DNA of 64,000 nucleotides from Lunularia cruciata (lineage: Eukaryota; Streptophyta; Marchantiopsida; Lunulariales; Lunulariaceae). Position 1 is the stretch's first letter. Every line of letters begins with the position of its first letter. Both the position numbers and the translations under genes were made by a program. Below the pieces are notes generated by a model, which was given only the letters and a program-made list of their open reading frames with translations, was not told the DNA's origin and did no database searches. The stretch lies in contig OX419758.1 of the NCBI GenBank assembly GCA_948567375.1, positions 10,545,001 through 10,609,000 of the forward strand. Direction: 5' to 3'. Positions 33,705 to 45,978 of the stretch are shown here, piece by piece.

Positions 33705-35594
33705 TCAAAGCCCTTTCTCTTCACCTCTCAATCCTAATAACAACACTGAAGGTCTCACCAGCTTCCACACTGATCCTTGCCGAAGTCGCTCCTGATACTC
33801 CCTCTCCTCCTCCAATACCTTACCAATTTAAGGGAACCCGTTGCCGCTTCACCTGTTCGTGTCTGACTCAACTTACGTGGGTTTTCAAATACAGCGATCT
33901 CTACAATTCGTTTTCCTTCTTCCGAGTAGGGGTTTGGGACCAACCTAATAAGCAAACGAAGGCATAGTTGTCTTCGGAATGTTCTGAACGCATGGCTTTC
34001 TGTTCCACGTAGAAGGGAGAACGAGTGGATCAGCAGATGAGAATGGGGAGATCGAAAATTTCGTACTGCTGGGGCGATGCATGTGCATGCAAGTCAAATG
34101 TCTAGATGGCCTTGTTGGCAGAACCAAATCCGTGGGGATAGTTGACAGATTCGCTTGCCATTTTATGTTCTCGGAAGGGATCGTTTTGCTGTAGTGTTTC
34201 TTATGGCTTAAGTAAGCAAGAGATGTGAATGGCATTCCCTAAACCCTAAATCTCGTTGGCCGAGTTGAGGTTCTACACGTGGATTTTACTCATGAGTCAT
34301 GACCCAGAAGTGTACCCAGCTACAGTTCAACGATACACTCGTACCATTCCTCAGTGGGTAGTCTCAGACAGGCCTCTTTATCTCTGTAGGCCAAGTTCCA
34401 TCTCTTACTGTTCTGTACTGCAGGGACAAGAATTACAAATAAAGCTCGAATTTGTCAGCGCCCTTGCACCCCCACGTTTCTCTTTATTGATGCGGTAGTT
34501 CGAACTGATGGCTTGATGATAGAACAAAAAATTTTGCTTGCAAATCATATTCTGAGGTCTTTTAGGTGTGCAAGAACATGAATACTGTTCTTTCATGAAT
34601 ACTTTATTATAGTCACGTTTTAGTATCATGGAGCTACAACTAAACAATTAGCGGCATAACCAAATCCTGATCGCCACTATGCGGGATGAACTCCTTCACA
34701 AAACGATTAGTTGAGCCAAAGCATCAGGGCACGAGATGGTGACTGTATATTGGTATCTTGTATAGCATTACTCTTGTAGTAGGCCAGAGACGAATATGGT
34801 TCCATTACACAGTCCTCCAATCATGAGACTTAGGATTATGAAGGAAGTCTTTGCATATATGAGTAAAGGCAGCAGAACCGTTCGTAGAACGAGTTGCATA
34901 TAGTGCATCACACCAAATTGATGCACTATATATGAGTTGCACGAGTCTAGAGGTCTTCAGATCAGTCTAGAGGTCTTCAGATCCAGTGGAGTTCTGCACC
35001 TACAACAGGTTATCATCTCCACAGCAAAGACGGAACAGGTAACCTTTAAGTTCGAAAAGATCAGCATAGTCGCACGTCTCCGGAAGAAAGTCTATGTCGA
35101 CCTCCATAATCGATCTTCTGAACAAAATGGATCCATACCCAAATGATATTTCCTCGTGTGGTCTATCCACATAAGTGATTGTGAATTACGTTATTAAAGA
35201 AGACATTTCGATTTCATGGATATATCTGGCTGCTACATATTGATTCGCATTCGAAAGCTACCTCATCCACATGAAGACGCACTTGTTACCATCCGAGGAT
35301 TCTCTCCATCGAGACTCTATGTTGCTTAGTCTACTCCTTTGAAGAAGAGTGACTCCATTCATGAGGAGCTCGTTTAGTAGGCTCATCTACTGTCTAAGAT
35401 CCCATCCAAGGCTTTAGATTCAAGGAGCAAGGCGGAAAAAATTTGACCCTTGGCTCGGATGATGTATGCACACACCACACGCTTCCAATTGGAATATGAC
35501 CAGCTCTATACAAGTGATTCGACGACGACCTAATAATGTACAGACCAATTTCGGAACAGTAAAGTCTGGTTTCTAAATTTGAGAAGACTTTAGA
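33705..35594. other. Intergenic region upstream of COQ4
   Basis: This holds the COQ4 promoter side and the 3' end of the Fes1/SIL1-like gene. A 12-bp perfect hairpin lies at 34899-34930 and a 20-bp unit repeated in tandem at 34944-34983. No gene is supported. Confidence 0.55.
34899..34983. repeat. Small hairpin followed by a 20-bp tandem repeat
   Basis: TATAGTGCATCA (34899-34910) and TGATGCACTATA (34919-34930) are perfect inverted repeats around an 8-base loop. Directly after comes AGTCTAGAGGTCTTCAGATC twice in a row (34944-34963, 34964-34983). GAGTTGCA flanks the hairpin on both sides. The function is unknown; it may be a transposon footprint. Confidence 0.9.
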
Positions 35595-38482
35595 CTACAA
35601 AAAGAAGACTTCTTGAGCTTTGGCTTCGTTTCCACCTTCAGATCCGTCCCTGTTGGAAAGCAGATCTGCAACTTCGCTCCTTAAGTCTTCCAGCTCTTTG
35701 ATAAACTCTGCCTGTTCGTGCTCCGGATCGGAACCCAACTTCTCAAAGTGTAATCTCAGTCTTTCAAGAACAACCTCGACCTGACACACCTTTCTTAATG
35801 TTTCTCGTACTGTACTGTTGACCGCGATCAGACTCTTCAAGGCGTACAATGCCTGCTCAAACCATAAACATTAGAGGCTTAGCAATAACAGATCTTCAAT
35901 CATTGCAAAACTGTAAAACAATAACCATTAAAATCAACTAAGCGCGGAATTACTGTGATCCGATCTGCTCCTTGTGTCTAAAAACTTCAAAACTAGGGTC
36001 TTTCAACATATCTAACAAAAATGTTCGCTTAGATGTACACACCTTCTCTTGAGTATCCATATCATGTGATTCTGTCAGCCCTACAACAGCTATCAGCAGT
36101 CCGTCTTCTAACTTGTATGAATCAAGCTGACCTTTTGCCTCTATTCGTTGTTCTGCCAAGTCACCTACCAAGAACAACGCCTTCTTCCGCAACCTCATAT
36201 CAACATGCTCATAGTTCATCAAGTCCTGCAGATTCACCCTTATCCACAATTAAATATCGAGTATTCATACAGTTCCGGCTAGTTCTTATCTGAAAATACA
36301 GAGCGAACTCACTTTACTTAGCTTTTGAAGCAGGAATAAGTCTTGCAACAACGGTAGGTTTCATGATTGACCAGTGGCTTACGATTCGAGATCAAACTTC
36401 TCAGCAGTTGAAACAAGAGCGCACATCTCTGAATCTTGGGGAACTTAGCTAGTTGTTAACGACCTGATGAGCAGTGTGAGAGTAATATCACGGTGACCCA
36501 AATCGCATACAATGTTGCTCACCTGAAGCAACGCAACTCCTCCATTAATGTAGAAAATCTCATGACCTGATGGATAGTTTCGAATAATTGCTGACACAGC
36601 ATACAAAGCTTTTACAGCTTCTTCTGCATTTGCTGATTGTACCATCTTCATTAGCGTGGGAAGCACACCTTGACGCAGGAGCTGTATGGAGGAGCACAGA
36701 TCAAATCCATTAGGCCAAGTTTCACAACCTTAAGAAACACGGCGTTAAACATGAGAGCTGAGAAGTTCCATTTATCTCGAGGTGCAGAACCCTAGGACTG
36801 TGGACAGCATTACCTGAGATTGAACGAGAGGATTGTTTTGACTGGCCTTCCCAAGGACAGAAGCCGCGGCTGTTCGGAGTTCTACCTCTGATCTCGCAAG
36901 TTCTTCAATGACGGCCACCAGACCCCCGAGCTTGTGCAGATCTGCCATATCTTTACACGATCAATCAAAGATCCGAGATAAGGCATTACTCGAAAAGAAA
37001 CTTCTCGTCATTCTTAAACCAAAGAGCATAGCACAAACACAGATTCCCCTCCTAAGTCTCTAAGGGAGTACTCGATTACACCTAGAGAAGCGCATCCGAG
37101 GGAGGCGACTACATATGCGCTTTATCACCAGATCTCAAGGTTGTGCATGCATATCCAACAATATTACTGCCATGAGAAGAAAGCGATCAAAACCAGTAGA
37201 AGAAGCCTAACTGAGGAGTACCATTGGCATTATCTATGGGTTCGACAAGAAGGAGAAGTTCTTCCAGTGCTCGCTTGCGGCCTTCAGCAGGCATGGACAC
37301 GTTGTGCAAGTCAGCAATAGCTATTTTCATAAGCTCTGCATCAGTTGGCACTCGCAACTTCTCCATAAGTTCCTGCGTACATAAGAAATCCGTACGTCAG
37401 ATGGAGCTCAAGCGAAAAAAGTAAATCTTCCCCGGTGCAATAGTTCTGAAAATTGTAAACCTCAGTTGCATTTGTCACTTCAACACGCAAGTGAGGCCTA
37501 CAAGTCTCCATGAGTCAACTACAAGGTGCTATTAGGTACGTCTAAAAACAATATCAGGGTAGGGAAGTTGGTGGTCCTATGAAGGCGTTACCTTGATTTC
37601 AGTTCGACGCTTCTCAAGTTCTTGAGGAGTCATGCGCTGTACTTCTTGCGCTGCACCTTTCAACTTCTCTGGATCCGCATGACCTGTTTGAGAACAAAGA
37701 AAATGCAAGTTAGAAGGCTTCACTTCGAACTTTATTCACTTTCTTCAAACAATCCCATGTCCATTGCTTTCGTCTGTAGAAGTAACTAGCATTTTTTTAC
37801 CACTGTCCAATACCACCTTCCCCTCAGGCAATGATCCACCCAGACAGGGCTAGTATAATTTCTAAATTGCAATAGGTGAATCTGAGTTAAATAACAGATT
37901 ACTGTTTAGAACATTCGGCAAATTTCTCAAGCACATCTGGTTTAGATTTATCAAGTGGTTGGCCTTGCCAGAATGTTAGTCATTCTTTCTATTTATTTGA
38001 AATGCATGCTGAGAGGTGCGAAGGTTTCGGCTGTGCATCAACGTCCAAGAAAGTGTCTATGAAAATCGAGAAAACTCTGTAAACCAAAAAGTCAGCGCAG
38101 GCCCCAACCATCAGGTGGGAGATCACAATACAAGCTAGATTCATCGTGATCAAGGTAGCTGATCACACATACCGATTGCCCACTGCAACATAGAATCGAT
38201 AGATGTGAATGGCAGCTCCACTTCTGTGTCTCGCTCGACCTTCTCGTCACCGATTACAGAATACTTCTCTTTCTCCATGTTTCCATCGCGATGTAACTCA
38301 TCGCCATCCATCGCAGTAACCCAAGCGTATCCAGCACTCGTCAGGTTGATTGTGGCACCCAGGTCTGACAGTTTTGAAAACCCGATAGCCCCATCGCAGA
38401 CACATATCCCATAAAGTAATAAAATCGAGACCACTACCATTCGTCTACCGAAATGCTCGCCCATCCTCGACTGCTTTATCAT
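35595..38482 (-). CDS. Fes1/HspBP1/SIL1-type Hsp70 nucleotide exchange factor with signal peptide, seven exons
   Basis: Exons on minus: 38482-38173, 37683-37592, 37372-37222, 36950-36814, 36681-36523, 36225-36043, 35852-35595. All borders are GT-AG and phases agree, giving 429 residues. Residues 7-32 look like a signal peptide or anchor (FGRRMVVVSILLLYGICVCDGA). The Fes1 N-terminal domain begins near 93 (SIDSMLQWAIGHADPEKLKG, then MTPQELEKRRTEIKELMEKL). Armadillo-like repeats follow (DLHKLGGLVAVIEELARSEV, ELRTAAASVLGKASQNNPLV, VLPTLMKMVQSANAEEAVKA, RKKALFLVGDLA). A coiled, acidic tail ends EVFFL. The family binds the Hsp70 nucleotide-binding domain and releases ADP. The signal sequence suggests the ER lumen with BiP as partner (SIL1-like), although no KDEL-type signal is present. 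A second Met at residue 7 (38464) is a possible start. Confidence 0.95.
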
Positions 38483-41400
38483 TCTCGCAGCCGTCTCTGT
38501 CTTTCAAAAACCCACACCTCCAGCCCCAGAGAGAAGAATATCTCTCACTGACCCACTAAACACCAAAACCAAATTCAGCCAAAAATCGTCTCCACCATCT
38601 CAAAACCCTGTCACAACTAATCCACCCTATCAAATCAACCAATCAACCGAATCCCACCTCAAAAACTTCGATCTTTGCTCCAAATTCGCAAACTCCTCCG
38701 CCTGCTAAAACTTTACGGGAAAACCATCGCCTATAACCACAAATTTGTAAAATATCCTACTTAAAGTATCCTACTCTGGTTCACCAAATCTTAGCACAGA
38801 GTTATACCCCTGCTGGTCCAGCAGAGACCTTTAACATCCAAGCGACCTCACAATCCAAACTCCAGGAGCACAAATTTACCGTGCCTTCGAGGAGCAGACG
38901 CAACACTCCGTCTCTCCGTCACAGAAGCCCCCTGATTGGCCCTCTCTCGATGCTCTAGAACACACGAGCGAACGACAGTTTCCCTTTGTTTCTTTGTCTT
39001 TTCCGCACAGACTATTGACTGACAAGAACTTAAGAAGAAGGGGAAGAAAAGAGAGAGCTTTAGGCTTTAGCCCTCCCTTGATCCACTGACAGAAACAAAC
39101 AAACAATGCTGGGATTAACCAAACTCTTGTTGAGAACTCGAGCTGAGCTTAGAGGAAAGGATCCAGATACTCCGAATACATAACTGCTCTTCATGTTTGT
39201 TTGTGTAATAAGATAATGAAGAGTAAGCAGAGGCCATCCAAATTGGATGAGTTCAAAGCTGTAAGGTGGTCTAAAAAGCCAACAGGTTGTTATGATTTTC
39301 CCCCTTTTTTTTCTGTCTCATATCGATACTATTGGGGCCTAGCCCCGTTCTACCTCGTTTCGTTTGTCTCTCCCTTGAACGGCTTGATGGGGTCTTCCCA
39401 TCCTTCATGTGTTCTATGTGATCGTCTTTTTACTTTTCTTCTGTCTTGATAGGCAAGATTATACCTTCTTGATGCAACAATAAGCAGACTGTGCAGGTGC
39501 AGGTGTAGGTGCAAATAAAGATTGACTTCTAGAGAATTTCAATGGGCAAAACAAAGATTTTTGTTGACAATTTTTGTACAGCTAAGTCGTGCAGTAGAAT
39601 AAAAATTTCGCTCATTATTCTAGGCAGGTTTATGCCATTTTACTGAATGCTAGGGACTAGTCAGTTGAGCAAGCCAGAGATTTTGCTCATTATTCTCACT
39701 ACGTGTTTTTTGGCGTTGGTTAGAATTCTATAAAGAACTTAGATAATCCGAGAGGGAGTAGTCAGTTGATCAAGGTAGGTAGCCAAAAGAGAGAGTAGTG
39801 GGTTGAGCAAGATTGAAATTCTGCTTACTATTTCATCTATTAAGATCATTCAACTAAGTTCTATGTGTGTTCTAGTGAATGCCAAATAAGTTAGATGGAG
39901 TAATGAATCAGATCTGTAATATGCTCAGGGTTGAAATGTAGCCTACTCAAGCTAACTTCTTTCAGGTTTCAAAGAATATTAGAGAATTTAACAAATACTA
40001 GAGAATCCTGAAGGAGTAATCAAGGAGGTCTCTAGCATGGTTAACTAGATATTATACATACTCGGTTAGTGAGTTAGTATTATATAATATCAGTAGTAGA
40101 CTATTCTTCTGCTATATTAGTCTCCCCAGACTATAATTCAATAATGGTTTTAAAGCCATTGCTCTGGTTAATCTCTTCTATCTTTCTAGTCAAGAAAATC
40201 TATACACCATCTATCTTAGCTTGTCACTGATATCTAATATTTATGGGAGTCACTCCGTATGCGTGTGTAATTCCTTGATCTAAATGTCTAGTCTATTCAA
40301 TATGTTATCGTGTTATATATATGTTTTATCAAAGCTACTTCTTCACGAATCAGAATTTGACTTGCTTAAGTACTTTAGTATATTTATACGATTTATGGAT
40401 GAAAATAGTACATATATTATATTCATAATTTAAATTTCATTGATATTAGGTGATAAATCAAGTTCTTTAAATTCGAATTTTCGAATTTTTATTTTTTAAG
40501 AAGGATAGTGTAAAATGATTTTCTCCAAAAATCATAATAAGTCTAATTGAGATAGGAATCAAAAAGAGCCAACGGGGATAATAAATCAACATAGTGAAAG
40601 TAGATAATTGAATTATACTCATACTACAAAGTACAATAATATTATCAGATAATAACTAAATTTTAATCTCACTTTCTAAAAGAAACAAAGTCATTCTAAA
40701 CACACAAATTTCAGTATTAATAAATTAAACTGGTACATATCATTTATCATGAGAAAGAATTTATAAGAAATGCCTCCAATTTTTCATAGAGATAAAATTA
40801 TTAAGAAATTTTTTATGTCATAGAGACAAGAATTCTAGTTCTTGAAGAAGGTGAAAATTAATGTAAAGATTTTTGAATTATGTCTGTGCATAAAAATATT
40901 AAAAAATTAACATGTATACTCACTCACATTAAGATTGGATAATAATACAAATATAGTTAGTTAGAAAAAATTACAAGTAAATTTATTTGTAGAATATAAA
41001 GATTGGATAATAAATTCTATTTAAATATATAATTCATCACTTATATTTATATTTATTTGTATTTCTTTTCTTTTCTTCATTTTCCTTTTCTAAGTGAAAC
41101 TACTACTTATATTTGTGGTATTTACACACTGGTAGATAACCATGAGAAATTCAATATGAACATTAAAAACCATGTATTTACATAGAAGAAATATGCAAAA
41201 TCAGCAACTTGAAAATCTAAAAATCCTTTTATCTATGCAATTATAGAAAAAGGCCAGCCCAAAGTTTGTTTTGTTGGTAGTAGGGATCTTGCATACTTAA
41301 GGTAAATATAAAATTAATGTGAGTTATCATAACTTAAACATAGAGTAATTTTTATCATTCATTTTATTTTATTATTCTTCATAATCCATATACCACTAAG

Positions 41401-43285
41401 ATATGCATGTATAAATATAGCATATTGAGAAATATTTTCTAAATAACTAAATCATCGTTAACTTCACCAAGGCCAAGTAATAGGTTAGGTAAAAAGAAAA
41501 TGCATCCAAAGTACAAAGTTCATGCATGTTAAATTTAATGATAAACTCTTTGGATTTGCAAATAGAGTAATAGCTCAAGAAAAATTTTAAACCAAGGAAT
41601 TTTCATTGGGTAGTTAGTAATAAATAGCAGGAAATAGTAAGAGATTCTACTTGTGAATTTTTTGTCAAAATCTTCTTTAATTTGTATTTTAATGGGTTGT
41701 GATTTAATGGGTTGTGATTGCATTAAAAATAATTTTGAATTTTACCAATGAGATTAAAATTAAAAAAGAGTAGCCCTAACATAAAAGTTTTGAAAAATTA
41801 ATAGGTAAAATTATTTGTTTTGTATGTGCTTTTTTTGAGTCAAAAATGTAAGACTCAGTGATCAACACAACCTCAAGAATATTTTTATAGTTCAGATAAA
41901 ATGTAGAAGATCCCATCTGTAGATTTTTTTTAACATTTCTATATATGATCTTTTCAAGGGGGTTAAGATTGCATTTAGAAATTCCTTTGAATTCTCTTTC
42001 TATTGTGATAAAATTATAGAAAATAAAGCTCTAGAATTATGTTTAAATGAAATATGTAATTAGTTTCTCTTTTGAGGATCCCATTAATAATCCAAAATGT
42101 ATCATTCCAAAAAATTTTGAATACAAACCATAGATAGTGTTAAAATGTAAAATATTCCATTTGTGAAATTAAAAAAAAATTCATCTAATGTCCATTATAA
42201 AACTGGTTTTAATGATGTGTGAAAGCTCTTTTATCTTCCTCTAATTAAACCAAAATCAAATTATATATGGATTTAATTTTATATTATGGAAAAATAACAA
42301 CTAGAATCTATGATTTCATTGGATAGTGTCTTTTATTATTTCACAATTCTTAACCTTAGATTCAAGAATCAAATGGTCTTGAGTAATATTTAAAAAAATT
42401 TAGTGGAACATGTAAATATTCCATTTAATGAGTTATGGTAAGATTCTAACTTAGTATTTTTCCAAGTTTTTATAATGATATTCTAAAATTTGAAAATCTT
42501 ACAGCTAATTAGATCAAATCAGAGGAAAAGAACCTTCAACATGAAAACTATAAACAAAATTTGGAAATCTAGTTTATTTGTCTCTAAGGTATTTTATTGT
42601 AGATTTTGAAATCTAACCCATACTACTCAAGCCTCAATAAACTTTATTTTAGCTTTACAATCTTACCTTATTACAGATTTAGCTTTTATATACTTTGAGG
42701 TCTCTAAACATCATACTCAAAAAACAACTTCAACCACACCTACTAATTTACTCACTAACCTCCACATTCATAATTTGAACTTCCAAATGTATAAACCTTT
42801 AACATATAATCTAACATGTACAAACCTAGTGTGGTCTAACTAGTCCTTGCTAGTTCCTTGCAACATGTTCTTAGTATTTGGCATTTGATTTTTTATGTTC
42901 CTCCAACTCATTTGTCTTAATCAAAGATATGAGGACTTTAATTAGCCCAGTCAAACTGACATTAAAAGTCTTCATATTGGATAAACAACTAGCTATGATT
43001 TATTAGTTACAAACCACCAAACACCTTTAATATTTAAAACCATGTCCTTATATAACTACTTATAATTACAATACATGTTAATTCTAGCGTACTTATGTAT
43101 AGAAATAAAAAAATATAATGTATATTATTATTATAATAATCTTTATTCTTGTAAATTTGATTCTATGAAAATATATCTATTTTAAATCTCATAATAAAGT
43201 TTTGTTCGCAAAATTTTATAATATTTTTATATATAAAACATGAATTATATTACAAGTACTTAATGATATGAATAATCTTAAACAT
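38483..43285. other. AT-rich intergenic region
   Basis: The first part (to about 39.1 kb) should hold the promoter and 5' UTR of the Fes1/SIL1-like gene. From about 39.5 kb to 43.28 kb the DNA becomes strongly AT-rich with long A/T runs and no convincing coding frame, LTR or RNA gene. It ends abruptly at the Gypsy-B' fragment. Confidence 0.6.
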
Positions 43286-45978
43286 ACTTTGAGGTGGAGA
43301 ATTCAGAATGGATATCTCCAATTGTCATTGTGAAGAAAAAGAATGGTAAGCTTTGGGTATGTGTGGATTACAAGAAGCTCAATGTTGTTACCAAGAAGGA
43401 CTACTACCCATTGCCATTCATTGATGAGATCTTGGAGGAGGTTGCAGGTCATGAGAGGTACAATTTTGGAGATAGTTATAGTGGATATAACCAAATCAAG
43501 ATTGCACCCAAGCATCAACAACTCACCACATTCACCACACCTTGGGGAACTTACGCTTTCAAGGTCATACCTTTTGGACTTTGCAATGCTCCAGCCACAT
43601 TCCAACGGTTCATGAACAAGGTATTTGAACCTTTCATTGGGAAATTTGTGAGAGACTTCATTGATGACTTTTGTGTCTATAGGAGCAAGGAGTAGCACTT
43701 TGAGCACCTAATCAAGGTCTTGTAATGCTTGGATGAGGCAAATGCATCACTCAACCCAAAGAAGTGCATTTTTGGATGTGAAGAAGGTCTACTTTTGGGG
43801 CACATCATCTCCAAGGATGGAATAGCAGTTGATCCTAAGAAGGTGAGGAAAATCTCAGACCTTCTATTCCCTTCAAGCTTGACAAAGTTACGCCAATTCT
43901 TGGAGATGGTTGGGTACTATAGGAGGTTCATCTTCTCATTTTCCAACAAGGCTTATGCATTGACCATCTACATGAAGAAGAGTGTAGATTACATGGTGAT
44001 TTTGGAGGACAAGGAGGCTCTCAAATCTTTTGAGGAGCTCAAGCAATCCCTTGTTGTAGCTCCAATTCTTGCTAAACCTGATTGGAGTAAGCCTTTCATC
44101 CTCTACACTGATGCTTCTAATGTAGCTATAGGATGCAATCTTAGTCAATTAGACCAAGATGGGCATGATCATCCAATAGCTTATGCTAGTAGGCAAATGG
44201 TTTCAGAAGAAAAGAACTACTCTGTCACAGAGAGAGAAGGATTGGCAGTGATCTTTGGTCTCAAGAAGTTTAGACACTACTTGATTGGAGAAAAAGCCAC
44301 CATTGTCACAGATCACAAGGCTTTGAAGTACATCTTCAACAAGCCTAATGTTGAAGGGAGATTTGCAAGGTGGATGAAACTCTTGTCTGAGTATGACTAC
44401 ACCATTGAGGATAGGCCAAGAAAGAAACATGCAAATGTTGATTTGTTATCTAGAGCCTATGATCATGATGGAGATGAGCCAGTGGATGATTCCTTCCTGA
44501 ATGAGGAGCTCATGACAATCTCAATCACTCAAGAGGTTCCAATGGAGTACAAGGAGATTGTGGATTTTGTGACAAGAGGTAACTATCCAAAAGGGATGCA
44601 TGCTAGGGAGAGGAAGGCCCTTGCAGCAAGATCTAGACCTTACACAATGGTGGAGGATATTCTTTTTCACCAATGAGCATATGGTCTACTTCAAAGAGCA
44701 ATGGGTAATGAAGAGTCTATCCTACTTGTAAAGGAGTTTCATGAAGGTTTAGTCTGTGGAGGACACTTTGTAGGAAAGGTGATTGCTTTCAAGATTTTAG
44801 ATGCAGGTTACTATTGGAGAGGGATTTTCAATGATTGTCTTGATTATTGCAAAACTTATCATATTTGTCAAACTTTTGCTAGAAAGTCTACATCCACTCC
44901 ACCACTTAGATCAATTCCATCGCTAGGACCTTTTGAGAAGTGGGGAATTGATTTTGTAGGTCTTCTCAATAGAACTTCAAGGAACAATCAATATATTGTG
45001 GTAGTTACTAATTATCTTACCAAGTGGGTTGAGGCTAGACCATTGAGGTACAAGAATGAAGATGAAGTGGGTAGATTTCTTTATGAATGCATTATCACTA
45101 GGTTTGGATGCCCTTTGGAGTTGGTTTTTGATATAGGAGGAGAGTTTATAGGAAGCATTACTACAAACATGCTATGACATTTCTCTATCACACATGGAGT
45201 AACTACATCCTATAAACCAAATTCCAATGGCTTGGCAGAGAGAACCAATCAGACCTTGTGCATGATGTTGGCCAAAGATGTAGAAATGGAGGGAGCTAAA
45301 CATCATTGGGACAAGAGGATTCATGCATTTTTGTGGGAGTATAGGACAACCATGAAGACTTCCCCCAGATATTCTCCATTTCAATTGGTATATGGTATTG
45401 AGTCTACTTGACCTATTCACTTTGATCTTCCTACCTTCCAAAGCATTCATAGGAGATTGAAGAAAGCACAAGGAGGTGATGTAGAGAAGTCAAGGAAGGA
45501 ACAACTCATGGAGTGGAAGAGGCAAGAGCAATTGCTATGGTTTGAGTGGAACAAGCCCAAAGGAAACAAAAGGAGAGCTATGACAAGAGGCAAGGCAAGA
45601 AGAAGGTGGAGCCTTTCAAAGAAGGTGATTGGGTAATGTTGTTTGATTCTATTTGATTCACGAGAGTGCAAAAGAAGTTTTTGCCTAAGTACTTTAGACC
45701 TTTCATAGTGGAGAAGGTGTGGAGAAATTACACCTATGATCTCAAGGAGTTGGGAGGAAGACCCTTTGATAGGATTAACCATGATAAGTTGAAAATGTAT
45801 CATAGAATGAAAGAGACCTTCACTTTGAGGACAAAGTGAAAACTTAGTCCGGGAGTAAATGTAACACCCATTTGTGCATGTGTGTGGTATTGTGATATTT
45901 AGCTTGGTATTACAAGTACTTGAGAGATGTTATTTATATAGAGATAAAGGATGGTTCTACATTATTCATGATTAGCTT
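43286..45978 (+). mobile_element. Gypsy-B' fragment: RT, RNase H, integrase and partial 3' LTR
   Basis: The piece is nearly identical to the corresponding part of Gypsy-B. It opens abruptly inside RT (FEVENSEWISPIVIVKKKNG). RNase H has LYTDASNVAIGCNLSQLDQD, and the integrase H2C2/core region has WGIDFVGLLN. It ends in about 119 bp of LTR (TGTAACACCC from 45860) cut at 45978. Stops interrupt it (for instance TAG at 43693, TGA near 44675 and 45175). Its RT keeps MNKVFEPF and NPKKCIF, where Gypsy-B has a 1-bp and a 9-bp deletion, so it is not derived from Gypsy-B as it stands. RT has FIDD in place of YxDD. Confidence 0.92.

Noticed and set aside
38876-39106. Cys-rich minus-strand frame upstream of the exchange-factor gene
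   Set aside because: It is not in frame with, nor spliceable in an evident way to, the first coding exon, and shows no known domain. It is probably 5' UTR or promoter.
43303-43707. Antisense frame over the Gypsy-B' RT
   Set aside because: It is a mirror of the RT coding strand; the same shadow recurs at 51824-52126 in Gypsy-B.
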